64,000 nt of DNA, from contig NZ_JALKBA010000003.1 of assembly GCF_023015805.1 (NCBI RefSeq), positions 124,001-188,000 of the forward strand, read 5' to 3'. The position numbers were made by a program, and so were the translations under genes. The notes under the pieces were generated by a model. It saw nothing but the letters and a program-made list of their open reading frames with translations, was not told where the DNA came from and searched no databases. Shown here in pieces: positions 1-9,233 of the stretch (position 1 is the stretch's first letter; each line of letters begins with the position of its first letter). This DNA comes from Cellulophaga sp. F20128 (GTDB lineage: Bacteria; Bacteroidota; Bacteroidia; Flavobacteriales; Flavobacteriaceae).

Positions 1-1
1 T

Positions 2-460
2 CAAAATACAGGTGATAGAGTGTTGAGTAGTGCAACTTCTGGTCCTAATGGAGAAGTAGTTTATGACAATGGTATTGTATTAGACGGTGTTAAATTAGAT
101 GGTACTCCAAATGATTATATCGCAACTAACCCTGAGTATTACAATAGTGTTTACAATTGGGGTGGACCTCAATACAGCCCTAACACACGTTATGAGCTTT
201 ATATTAAAGAGAATACCTATTTTAAAATGAGAGATATTTCTTTAACCTATAGTTTGCCAAGCAAAGCCTTGGATCAAATAGGTATTAAAAAGTTAGATTT
301 CTCTGTGTATGCTAGAAACTTATTCTATATCTACAGAACAATAAAAGATATGGATGCAGAAGCTACTACGGCAGGTTCAAGATGGACTCAGAATGTTAAT
401 AATACGGGTACCAACCCGTCTACCAAATCATTTGGTTTATCATTACGTGCTAGTTTATAA
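2..460 (+). CDS. SusC-like TonB-dependent receptor, C-terminal part only
   Basis: The reading frame is open from the first bases of the window, so only about 152 C-terminal residues are present and the start lies outside. The segment has the look of the last beta-strands of a SusC/RagA porin: alternating polar and aromatic residues, a YFKMRDISLTYSLP strand, a YARNLFYI strand, and an end in FGLSLRASL, an amphipathic last strand typical of the family. It would form an outer-membrane barrel that imports glycan oligomers with energy from TonB. A SusD-like lipoprotein follows within 35 bases, as expected for a SusC/SusD pair. Substrate cannot be read from this fragment; the GH92 gene downstream suggests a mannose-containing glycan or glycoprotein. 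Confidence 0.9.
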   Translation, partial: QNTGDRVLSSATSGPNGEVVYDNGIVLDGVKLDGTPNDYIATNPEYYNSVYNWGGPQYSPNTRYELYIKENTYFKMRDISLTYSLPSKALDQIGIKKLDFSVYARNLFYIYRTIKDMDAEATTAGSRWTQNVNNTGTNPSTKSFGLSLRASL

Positions 461-494
461 TAAGAATATAATGAATTATTTAAAAAAATATTTT

Positions 495-2078
495 ATGAAA
501 AAATTGTCAATAATACTTGGCGTTGTATTCGTTATGACATTCAATGCCTGTAGTGAAAGTGATTTTGCGGATAATTATGCAAATCCCTCTAAAATCTCTG
601 ATGCTACTGTAGAGAAACTATATTCTGGTTTTTTATATGCAAACCAAGGATATGTATTACCAGATTACTGGAACTATTTTGTTGTTTTAAGAACAACAAT
701 AACTAGATATACCCAAGCTGTTGGTTGGATTAATACTGCAGCTCAATATGTACCTGGAGAAGCAGGTATTGGTGGAAGATGGGGTAGCTATTATGGATTT
801 TTAGCGCACTACAGAGAAATGGAAAAAGTATACAATGCTTTACCTACTGAAGAGCAAGCTAAATTGAGAATCTTTATGCTTACGGCTACTATCTACCTTT
901 ACGATCATACACAAAAAGTAGTTGATTTACATGGTGATATTCCATTTTCTGAAGCTGGAAAATTAAGTCAAAATGGAGGCGATTATCAAGCTTCTTTACC
1001 AGCTTATGATACAGCACAAGAAATATACACTACAATGTTAGATGGTTTGCAAGGTTTTGCAGATGAGTTAAATAGCATTAGCTTAGACCCAGCTGTTGCG
1101 GCAAGTTTAGAAACTCAAGATTTTGTAAACAATGGTGATTTGGTTCTTTGGAAAAAGTATTGTAATTCACTTCGTTTAAGAATGTTAACAAGAGTTTCTG
1201 CTTCAGCAGATTTTTCAGCGAGATCGCAATCTGAGATTGCTAGTATTTTAGGTAATGCAGTGCAGTATCCTTTGGTTGATGATAATTCTGAAAACATTCA
1301 AATAGATGTTGTAGATATAGATTCACCGATACACTCAAAAAGTTTTCAAGGTGGTTTGGAAGATTGGGATGGTAATTTAGCAGGTAAAGCAATGATAGAT
1401 CATATGAATACCAATGCTGATCCTAGATTACGTGCAATGTTTGAAGAAGGTGAAGATGCAGTTCCTGGTGTTTTTATAGGTATAGACCCTTTAATGAATG
1501 AAGCTGATCAAACAGCTTTGTTTAATACAGGTACAGTATCTATTTACAACAGATCATCATTATCTCGTAACCAATATTTCCCTGGTTTATTAATTACTGC
1601 GGCGGAAGTAAGTTTTTTAAAGGCAGAAGCTTATGCAGCTACTAATGATGCAATGGCTAAGGCTAGTTATGAAGATGGTGTTACTCAGTCTACTGAGTTT
1701 TACTATGGAGTTCGTGATTTAAGTGCAGATGAGATTTCTGGACCTTTAACTCCTTTAGTACCTGCTGAGATAACTGCTTACTTAGGTAGTGCAGATGTTA
1801 ATTGGGATAATGCAGCTACTACTGCCGATAAATTAGAGTTAATTGCAACTCAAAAATGGATTAGTTTTAGTGTATTGCAAATGCCAGAAAGTTGGGCAGA
1901 AATGAGAAGATTAGATGCTCCAAGTTTATCTTTTCAAGTAGATAACTCTAACCCACAAACACTTCCACCAACAAGATGGATTTATCCAAGTAATGAAAGT
2001 GTGTACAATACTGATAATTATAATGCAGTAAGTGGATCGGATAATTTAACAACTAAAATTTTCTGGGACGTTAATTAA
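495..2078 (+). CDS. SusD-like surface lipoprotein (SusD-like_2 type)
   Basis: Predicted outer-membrane glycan-binding lipoprotein that caps the preceding SusC barrel. The start at 495 gives an N-terminus with a hydrophobic stretch and a lipobox (MTFNAC) near residue 20; an ATG at 471 adds eight residues and is also possible. The helical, TPR-like body contains the ATIYLYDHTQKVVDLHGDIPFSEA segment (split here by eye), and the C-terminus has the pattern of the SusD-like_2 group: a QKWI helix, ESWAEMRR, an R-WIYPSNE motif, and an end in FWDVN. This group differs from classical RagB/SusD proteins such as the one at 34640-36358. The gene follows the SusC stop closely and is followed by a strong terminator, so it closes its operon. 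The sugar bound is unknown. Confidence 0.88.
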   Translation: MKKLSIILGVVFVMTFNACSESDFADNYANPSKISDATVEKLYSGFLYANQGYVLPDYWNYFVVLRTTITRYTQAVGWINTAAQYVPGEAGIGGRWGSYYGFLAHYREMEKVYNALPTEEQAKLRIFMLTATIYLYDHTQKVVDLHGDIPFSEAGKLSQNGGDYQASLPAYDTAQEIYTTMLDGLQGFADELNSISLDPAVAASLETQDFVNNGDLVLWKKYCNSLRLRMLTRVSASADFSARSQSEIASILGNAVQYPLVDDNSENIQIDVVDIDSPIHSKSFQGGLEDWDGNLAGKAMIDHMNTNADPRLRAMFEEGEDAVPGVFIGIDPLMNEADQTALFNTGTVSIYNRSSLSRNQYFPGLLITAAEVSFLKAEAYAATNDAMAKASYEDGVTQSTEFYYGVRDLSADEISGPLTPLVPAEITAYLGSADVNWDNAATTADKLELIATQKWISFSVLQMPESWAEMRRLDAPSLSFQVDNSNPQTLPPTRWIYPSNESVYNTDNYNAVSGSDNLTTKIFWDVN

Positions 2079-2110
2079 TAATCCAGATTAATTTTATTAA
2101 ATATTAGTGT

Positions 2111-2143
2111 AAAGAGGAGGGATTTATCCCTCCTCTTTTTTTT
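2111..2143 (+). terminator. Rho-independent terminator after the SusC/SusD pair
   Basis: Perfect 9-bp stem (GAGGAGGGA at 2114-2122 and TCCCTCCTC at 2127-2135), four-base loop, an upstream A run and a downstream run of eight T. It separates the SusC/SusD unit from the GH92 gene, which therefore probably has its own promoter. Confidence 0.93.
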
Positions 2144-2232
2144 GTTTAAAAAAACAATGGGAAATAACCAAATTAGACCTTAATTTAGGGGTTCGTTTTA
2201 CCAATGAATAAAGGAATTTAAAAAGAAATAAA

Positions 2233-4533
2233 ATGAGATTACTAAAATTACTAGTGCCTTTCCTTGTGTTGATACATACAGCGGTATCAGCTCAAAATAA
2301 AACAACTGTTTCCTATGTAGATTATGTAAATCCTTTAGTAGGTTCAGATTCTGAATTTGCCTTATCCAATGGAAATACTTATCCTGCCATTGCAACCCCT
2401 TGGGGTATGAACTTTTGGACACCCCAAACAGGTAAAATGGGTGACGGTTGGGGCTATACCTACGATGCCTTAAAACTTAGAGGTTTTAAACAAACTCATC
2501 AACCAAGTCCGTGGATTAATGATTATGCCGCCTTTTCTTTGTTTCCAGAAACCGGAACACTTAAAATAGATGAAGATGAAAGAGCAGCTTGGTATTCTCA
2601 TAAATCTGAAATAAGTAAGCCGCATTACTACAGTGTTTATTTGGCAGACTATGATGTAACTACAGAAATAACACCTACAGAAAGAGGAGCGCAATTTCGT
2701 TTTACATTTCCTGAATCTAAAAAATCACATATTCTAATTGATGGATTTTTTAAGGGGTCTATGGTTAAAGTGATTCCAGAAGAGCGTAAAATAATTGGAT
2801 ATTGCCGAAACAACAGTGGTGGTGTACCTGAAAATTTTCACAATTATTTTGTTTTGGTCTTTGATAAAGATTTTGATGAAATCCTGACTTGGCAAAAAGA
2901 AGAAGGAGGAAACCTACAAACAACATTCGCTAAAGAAGCAGAAGGCTATCACGTTGGAGCAGCTATTAGTTTTACAACTAAGGATGGGGAACAGGTTACG
3001 GCCAAAGTAGCTTCTTCTTTTATTAGTTTGGCGCAGGCTGAAATTAATCTAGAAAGAGAGATTGGAGACGATACGTTTAATCAGACCAAAGAGAAAGCGG
3101 CAACAGCTTGGAACAAGGAGTTAGGTCGTATGGAGGTCGCTGGGGGAACGGTAGAACAATACAGAACATTTTATACGGCTTTGTACCGAGTACTGTTGTT
3201 TCCTAGAAAGTTTTATGAACTTAATGCCGCTAATGAAATAGTACATTATAGTCCCTACAATGGTAAAGTGCTACCAGGGTATATGTTTACTGATAATGGC
3301 TTCTGGGATACCTTTAGAGCTGTTTTTCCTTTCTTTACTATAATGTATCCAGAGTATTTAAGCAATGTAATGCAGGGCCTTGTAAATACGTATAATGAAA
3401 GTGGTTGGTTGCCAGAGTGGGCTAGTCCTGGGCATAGAGATTGTATGATAGGGTCTAATTCTGCCATAAATATTGCAGATGCATACCTCAGAGGTATTCG
3501 TGGATTTGATGTAGAAACCTTATATGAAGCTGTTGTTAAAAACTCAAAAAGTAAGGGGCCCGTTAATTCGGTTGGTCGTTTTGGAGCCGAATTTTATAAT
3601 GATTTGGGTTATGTGCCCTATGATGTTGGTGTAAATGAAAATGCAGCACGTACCTTAGAATATGCTTTTGCAGATTGGAGTATTGCAGCATTGGGTGAAG
3701 CTTTAGGAAAGCCTAAAAAGGAAATTGAACTGTTTAGAAATCGATCTTTAAACTACAAAAACGTATTTGATCCAAAAATTGGCTTTATGCGCGGAAAGAA
3801 TAAGGACGGTTCTTGGGCAACAACATACACCCCAGACAAATGGGGAGATGCTTTTACAGAAGGGGCTGCTTGGCACTGGACCTGGTGTGTTTTTCACGAT
3901 CCATTGGGACTGGCAGAAGATTTTGGCGGTGTCGCTAAAATGCGCGCTAGATTGGATGATGTTTTTACGGCAGCACCAACTTTTAATGATTCGTATTACG
4001 GACAACAAATTCATGAAATTACAGAAATGTTAGTGGCAGATATGGGGCAATATGCACACGGCAATCAGCCCATACAGCACGCCATTTATTTGTACAATTG
4101 GTTAGAACAACCTTGGAAAACGCAACGGCATGTGCGTAATGTAATGGATAAATTATACTCTTCTGCTCCAGATGGTTTGTGCGGGGATGAAGATAACGGA
4201 CAAACATCAGCCTGGTATGTGTTTTCTGCGGCAGGATTTTATCCTGTAACTCCTGGCACTGGAGAATATGCCATAGGAAGCCCTTTGTTTAAAAGTGTGA
4301 AAATGCATTTGAGAAATGGCAATACATTTACCGTTAACGCCCCCGAGAATACCACAGAAAATATATATATTGATGAAGTAGAAAAGAACGGTACTATGTA
4401 TAATAAAAACTACATTACGTTTGATGATATTATGAACGGAGCAACATATAATTTTTCAATGAAGAACAACCCTAATAAAAATAGGGGTATAGCGGCAGAG
4501 GCTAAGCCGTATTCTATGTCTGTTCGTAAATAG
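2233..4533 (+). CDS. GH92 family alpha-mannosidase, secreted
   Basis: Putative exo-acting, calcium-dependent inverting alpha-mannosidase, 766 residues, the usual GH92 length. The N-terminus is a signal peptide ending near AVSAQ, with no lipobox, so periplasmic location is likely. Family landmarks are visible: YVNPLVGSD near residue 35, NTYPAIATPWGM, DNGFWDTFRAVFP, a glutamate at residue 543 in FTEGAAWHW (position of the catalytic acid), and GDEDNGQ at 651-657 with D652 and D654 at the positions of the catalytic base pair. Near residue 618 the protein reads GNQPIQH where many relatives have GNEPSHH, so linkage preference may differ. GH92 enzymes act on high-mannose N-glycans and related mannosides. 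The gene sits between two terminators, so it is probably transcribed alone. Confidence 0.93.
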   Translation: MRLLKLLVPFLVLIHTAVSAQNKTTVSYVDYVNPLVGSDSEFALSNGNTYPAIATPWGMNFWTPQTGKMGDGWGYTYDALKLRGFKQTHQPSPWINDYAAFSLFPETGTLKIDEDERAAWYSHKSEISKPHYYSVYLADYDVTTEITPTERGAQFRFTFPESKKSHILIDGFFKGSMVKVIPEERKIIGYCRNNSGGVPENFHNYFVLVFDKDFDEILTWQKEEGGNLQTTFAKEAEGYHVGAAISFTTKDGEQVTAKVASSFISLAQAEINLEREIGDDTFNQTKEKAATAWNKELGRMEVAGGTVEQYRTFYTALYRVLLFPRKFYELNAANEIVHYSPYNGKVLPGYMFTDNGFWDTFRAVFPFFTIMYPEYLSNVMQGLVNTYNESGWLPEWASPGHRDCMIGSNSAINIADAYLRGIRGFDVETLYEAVVKNSKSKGPVNSVGRFGAEFYNDLGYVPYDVGVNENAARTLEYAFADWSIAALGEALGKPKKEIELFRNRSLNYKNVFDPKIGFMRGKNKDGSWATTYTPDKWGDAFTEGAAWHWTWCVFHDPLGLAEDFGGVAKMRARLDDVFTAAPTFNDSYYGQQIHEITEMLVADMGQYAHGNQPIQHAIYLYNWLEQPWKTQRHVRNVMDKLYSSAPDGLCGDEDNGQTSAWYVFSAAGFYPVTPGTGEYAIGSPLFKSVKMHLRNGNTFTVNAPENTTENIYIDEVEKNGTMYNKNYITFDDIMNGATYNFSMKNNPNKNRGIAAEAKPYSMSVRK

Positions 4534-4553
4534 CATTTTTACTTTGAAATGAG

Positions 4554-4593
4554 AAGCGGGTGTAACCTATCTTAGATAGGTTACACCCGCTTT
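4554..4593. terminator. Bidirectional terminator between GH92 and the efflux operon
   Basis: Perfect 18-bp inverted repeat (arms 4554-4571 and 4575-4592) with a three-base loop, lying between the convergent ends of the GH92 gene and the outer-membrane factor gene. The T run is short on each side, but stem length and position support a shared terminator. Confidence 0.85.
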
Positions 4594-4649
4594 ATAAATT
4601 AAACACTAGTGTTATAAAACTTTGTCGTCTTAAAAGTGTTTTCAAGACA

Positions 4650-6068
4650 CTATTTCCATCCACCACCAAGGGCTTCGTATAAATTAACAATGGCTAGTAA
4701 TTGTTGTAGTTTATTATCTACAACATTGAGTTCGGCACTTAAAGCACTTTGTCTAGCTGTTAACAAATCCAAATAGGTTGCATAACCATTTTTAAGGAGT
4801 TCTTCGGAGTTTGCTTCTGCATTGCGTAATGCAGTTACTTCGTTTTCCCTAAATTCAAATTTCTTAGTTTCAGATGTAAACGTGTATAAGGCATTGGATA
4901 CTTCACCACCAGCTATTAAAAGTGTCTTCTTAAAGTTTAATAGTGCTTGCTCTTGTTGTGCTATAGCAACTTCTTTTTGTGTTTTTAATTTCCGCTGATT
5001 TAATAAAGGTTGCGTTAAGCCTCCAATTATTGTTGCAAATAAAGAGTTTGCATCTAATAATTCATCCAAGTCTAAACTTTGAAGACCTCCAGATGCTGTT
5101 AATTTTAGCGAGGGATAAAAACTGCTCCTCGCTATATTTGTAAACTCAAAAGATTGAATTAGACCATATTCTGCGGCCATCACATCAGGTCTGTTACGCA
5201 GTAAAGTTGCGGGTACTCCTAGCGTTAAATCTGATGTAATATTTTGTGTTTCTAGCGTGCTTCTTTCAAATGATTGTGGAGACGCACCCAACAAGATGCT
5301 TAGGGTGTTTTCTGCTTTAAAAATTGCAACTTCTAAATCTACCTGTAATGCTTTTGCATTATTGTATTGTGCTATATTTTGGTCTACCGCTACCTGTGTT
5401 ACAATACCAGCATCTTTTAAAGCTTTAATAGTTGCTACACTACTTTCTCTTGTTTGTATTGTTTTTTTTGTCACCTCTAACTGTGCATCTAAAGCAACTA
5501 AAGTATAATAGGTAGATGCGATATTGGAAATTAGTTGTGTTTTAACAGCCTGATGGCCAGCAACGTTTTGTAAGTAAGCTGCTTGTGTAGCTCTTTTGTT
5601 GCTTCTTATTTTTCCCCAAATATCTGCTTCCCATGCTAAGTTTGCAGTAATATCATACTGGTCTGTAGATGTATTGGTTAAAAAGGATCCAAATTGGCTA
5701 TTTTTAGATAATTCCTGATGTGTATAATTTGCACCAACATTTAAGGTTGGTAAATAGCCAGCCTTACCTTGTTTAGCGTAGGCTTCAGCTGCTATCATTT
5801 GCTGAATTGCAATTCTAATATCCATATTATTCGCTAACCCTTCCGCAATGTATTCTTTTAAAATAGGATCAGTAAATAGGGTTTTCCAGGATACATCTGC
5901 CATAGAAATACTATCTGTTGGCAGATTATCTGTTCTGTACAATGTTTCGGTTTCTGGCAATTCCGCTCGTGTATAGTCCTTTGCTACAAAACAACTTTGT
6001 AGTGTTAATGTGACCAATAAAACAAGAATTGTTTTGTTGAAAAATTTAAATTTATTTGTAGCTTTCAT
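4650..6068 (-). CDS. RND efflux outer-membrane factor lipoprotein (NodT/OprM/CusC type)
   Basis: TolC-family outer-membrane exit duct of a tripartite RND pump, 472 residues. It starts with a hydrophobic signal and lipobox LQSC near residue 26, then shows two repeated OEP domains rich in alanine, glutamine and asparagine helices. The WKTLFTDPILKEYI segment near residues 60-75, LRNRPDVMAAEYGL and the C-terminal AELNVVDNKLQQLLAIVNLYEALGGGW are family features. It is the last gene of a four-gene minus-strand operon, five bases after the pump gene. The substrate is unknown; organic compounds (HAE1 group) are more likely than metals given the pump sequence. Confidence 0.94.
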   Translation of the reverse strand: MKATNKFKFFNKTILVLLVTLTLQSCFVAKDYTRAELPETETLYRTDNLPTDSISMADVSWKTLFTDPILKEYIAEGLANNMDIRIAIQQMIAAEAYAKQGKAGYLPTLNVGANYTHQELSKNSQFGSFLTNTSTDQYDITANLAWEADIWGKIRSNKRATQAAYLQNVAGHQAVKTQLISNIASTYYTLVALDAQLEVTKKTIQTRESSVATIKALKDAGIVTQVAVDQNIAQYNNAKALQVDLEVAIFKAENTLSILLGASPQSFERSTLETQNITSDLTLGVPATLLRNRPDVMAAEYGLIQSFEFTNIARSSFYPSLKLTASGGLQSLDLDELLDANSLFATIIGGLTQPLLNQRKLKTQKEVAIAQQEQALLNFKKTLLIAGGEVSNALYTFTSETKKFEFRENEVTALRNAEANSEELLKNGYATYLDLLTARQSALSAELNVVDNKLQQLLAIVNLYEALGGGWK

Positions 6069-6073
6069 AGTTT

Positions 6074-9000
6074 TTATTCTTCAATAGTTTGTATTGCTGG
6101 TTTACTCGATACTTTTTCTTGTAACCACTGAAATAAGATAAATAAAATAGGAATTATAAAAACACCTAAAACAGTTCCTATTAACATGCCGCCTGCAGCA
6201 CCCGTGCCAATAGAATTGTTTCCTTCCGCACCAACACCTTTAGCTAATACTAATGGCATTAATCCTAAAATAAAGGCAAATGAGGTCATTAAAATGGGAC
6301 GTAAACGTGCTTTTGCACCATGAATGGCAGCATCCACAATACTTTCTCCATTCTTTCGCCTTTGAAGCGCAAACTCCACAATTAAAATGGCGTTTTTAGC
6401 GAGCAAACCAATAAGCATGATTAAGGCGATTTGGAAATATATATTGTTTTCCAACCCAAAAAGCTTCGTGCTAATGTACGCTCCAAATACTCCAAAAGGA
6501 ATAGAGAATACCACGGCTAATGGCAGTAAATAACTCTCGTATTGTGCACTCAATAAGAAATACACAAACAATATACTTAAGATAAAAATAAAGGTGGTTT
6601 GGTTACCAGCATTAACTTCTTCTCGGGTTAAACCGGAATAAGCAACCGTATAATTACTAGGTAATTTTGCGACTTCTTCTTCTATAACTCTAATCGCATC
6701 TCCGGTACTATAGCCATCGTTTGTTGCGCCAGTTATCGTCGTTGAATTAAACAAGTTGAAGCGGGTTACCGATTGTGGCCCATACACACGTTTTAAGTTT
6801 ACGAACTGAGTAATTGGTGTCATTTCACCAGAATCTGTCCGAACATACATGCTGTTTAAGTCATTAACATCTGCCCTGTCATCTGGTAGCGATTGAATAT
6901 ACACTCTAAATTGTTTACCAAATCGAGAGAAATCTGAGGCATAAACACCTCCAATATACCCTTGTAATGTTGAAAAAATGCTAGTAATAGGCACTCCTTT
7001 TTCTTTTGCTAAAGGCACATTCACTTCCATTTCATATTGTGGATAATTAGTACTGAAAGGGGATTGTGCGTATTTTATTTCTGGATGCTTCATTAAAGCC
7101 ATCGAAAAGTCGGTATTGGCCTTGTCCAAATCCGTAAACTCTCCACTAAATTTATCTAATAAATTCACTTCAAATCCAGCAGAATTACCAAAACCACGAA
7201 TACTTGGAGGAGAGAAGAAAATAATTTTTGCTTCAGGGACAGATGCGGCAATTCCAAATAGTTTACCTGTAATCGCTTGTACTGAAAGAGATGGGTCTGT
7301 ACGTTCACTCCAATCGGCAAGTTTTATAATTCCAAAACCATAATTACTACCAGAACCACTAATGATACTACGGCCTTTAATAAAGTTGACTGCAACAATA
7401 CCATCAATACCATTAATTTTTGAATATAGATTTTTGGCTACTGCGTCTGTTCTATCTAAAGAAGCACCAGCGGGTAATTCTAAGTTTGCAAAAATAATCC
7501 CTCTATCTTCATTAGGTACAAATCCTGTTGGTGTTGTATTTGATGCCCAGAAAATTCCAACAACAGCTAAGGCTAATAATAAAACTGGTATCCATTTTTT
7601 CTTGTATAAAAAATGAAGCGATTTTCCATATCTATCAACGGTAGCATTAAATCCACGATTAAATAGGGTGTAAAAACGTTTTAGAGGACTTTTACCTTTT
7701 AGTTCTTCATCTTCCTTATGTGGCTTTAATAGTAAGGCACAAAGCGCAGGACTTAATGTTAATGCATTTACGGCCGAAATAAGTATCGCGATAATTAATG
7801 TTACCCCAAATTGTTCATAAAACACACCGGTTGGTCCAGTCACAAATGTTACTGGAATAAATACAGCAGCCATAACTAAAGTGATAGAAATGATGGCTCC
7901 AGATATTTCATTCATAGCTGTTAAAGTTGCTTTTTTAGGATTCTTTTCACCTTGATCTAATTTGGCATGCACAGCTTCTACAACCACAATAGCATCATCT
8001 ACTACAATACCAATGGCGAGGACTAGTGCAAATAGCGTTAACAAGTTAATAGAATACCCGAAAACACTTAAGAAAAAGAATGTTCCTATAATAGAAACAG
8101 GAACTGCAATGGCAGGTATTAGCGTAGAACGGAAATCCTGTAAGAAAAGAAAAACTACCAAAAACACCAATATAAATGCCTCCAATAAAGTCATTATTAC
8201 CTTGTCTATAGACGCATTTAAAAACAAACTTGTATCATAGGGAACAAAAATATTTAATCCTTCTGGGAGGTCTTTTTTTACAGATTCTAATGTTATTTTA
8301 ATGTTGTCAATAATTTCTTTTGCATTAGAACCTTTGGTTTGAAAAATCCCCATAAAAACAGCTGGGTTTCCTAAACTCATGGCATTAGATGCATAGGATT
8401 GAGCATCTAATTCAATGGTAGCTACATCATTTAAGCGAAGAAACTCACCATTTCCCAATGCTTTTATTATTATATCCCCATACTGTTTTTCATTTTTAAA
8501 ACGACCACTATATGTCAATGTATACGAAAACGCTTCTCCATTATTTTGACCTAAAGCACCAGCTGCTGCTTCTAAGTTTTGTTCTGCCAAAGCCGCTGAA
8601 ATATCGGAAGGGATTAGACTATATGCCGCTAGTTTTTCTGGTTTTAACCAAATTCGCATGGCATAATCTTGTTGTGAGAATACACTAACGTCTCCAACAC
8701 CGCTAATACGCTGCATAGCCGGAATGACGTTTATTTTAAGGTAATTCTGAATAAAAGTGGCATCGTAATCGTCACTTTCTGAATACATTGATATAAACAT
8801 TAGAGCACTAGTCTCTTGTTTTTGTGTAGTTACACCTGTCTGAATTACTTCTTGCGGTAGTAATGGATTAGCCCTTGATACACGGTTCTGAACGTTTACG
8901 GCAGCAATATCAGCATCCATTTCCTGGTTAAAATACACTGTAATTTCAGCGGTTCCAGTATTCGATGCTGTAGAGGTAATGTATGTCATTCCTTCTACGC

Positions 9001-9211
9001 CATTAATTTGCTCTTCAATAGGAATAATTACACTGGTTAAAACGGTTTCTGCATTGGCTCCAGGGTAAGATGCAACCACTTTAATTGTGGGGGGTGCAAT
9101 ATCTGGATACTCCTCTATTGGTAGGGTTGATATACTTATAATACCAAGAACAACGATGATAATAGAGATGACTGTTGAAAGCACAGGTCTTTCAATAAAT
9201 GTTTTTAACAT
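6074..9211 (-). CDS. RND multidrug efflux permease (AcrB/HAE1 family)
   Basis: Inner-membrane proton-driven efflux pump, 1045 residues, full length for the family. The N-terminus (MLKTFIERPVLSTVISI) begins with the classic first transmembrane helix, followed by LPIEEYPDIAPP and the porter domain. The proton-relay pair D405 and D406 lies in GIVVDDAIVVVEAV in TM4, and the second half repeats the fold with GLLAKNAILIVEF near residue 940. About 12 membrane segments and two large periplasmic loops are visible. It lies between its membrane fusion protein and outer-membrane factor, which makes a complete tripartite system. Likely substrates are hydrophobic toxic compounds such as drugs, bile-like compounds or algal phenolics; the last is inference only. 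Confidence 0.96.
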   Translation of the reverse strand: MLKTFIERPVLSTVISIIIVVLGIISISTLPIEEYPDIAPPTIKVVASYPGANAETVLTSVIIPIEEQINGVEGMTYITSTASNTGTAEITVYFNQEMDADIAAVNVQNRVSRANPLLPQEVIQTGVTTQKQETSALMFISMYSESDDYDATFIQNYLKINVIPAMQRISGVGDVSVFSQQDYAMRIWLKPEKLAAYSLIPSDISAALAEQNLEAAAGALGQNNGEAFSYTLTYSGRFKNEKQYGDIIIKALGNGEFLRLNDVATIELDAQSYASNAMSLGNPAVFMGIFQTKGSNAKEIIDNIKITLESVKKDLPEGLNIFVPYDTSLFLNASIDKVIMTLLEAFILVFLVVFLFLQDFRSTLIPAIAVPVSIIGTFFFLSVFGYSINLLTLFALVLAIGIVVDDAIVVVEAVHAKLDQGEKNPKKATLTAMNEISGAIISITLVMAAVFIPVTFVTGPTGVFYEQFGVTLIIAILISAVNALTLSPALCALLLKPHKEDEELKGKSPLKRFYTLFNRGFNATVDRYGKSLHFLYKKKWIPVLLLALAVVGIFWASNTTPTGFVPNEDRGIIFANLELPAGASLDRTDAVAKNLYSKINGIDGIVAVNFIKGRSIISGSGSNYGFGIIKLADWSERTDPSLSVQAITGKLFGIAASVPEAKIIFFSPPSIRGFGNSAGFEVNLLDKFSGEFTDLDKANTDFSMALMKHPEIKYAQSPFSTNYPQYEMEVNVPLAKEKGVPITSIFSTLQGYIGGVYASDFSRFGKQFRVYIQSLPDDRADVNDLNSMYVRTDSGEMTPITQFVNLKRVYGPQSVTRFNLFNSTTITGATNDGYSTGDAIRVIEEEVAKLPSNYTVAYSGLTREEVNAGNQTTFIFILSILFVYFLLSAQYESYLLPLAVVFSIPFGVFGAYISTKLFGLENNIYFQIALIMLIGLLAKNAILIVEFALQRRKNGESIVDAAIHGAKARLRPILMTSFAFILGLMPLVLAKGVGAEGNNSIGTGAAGGMLIGTVLGVFIIPILFILFQWLQEKVSSKPAIQTIEE

Positions 9212-9233
9212 AACTAAATAAGTTTACGGTTTG

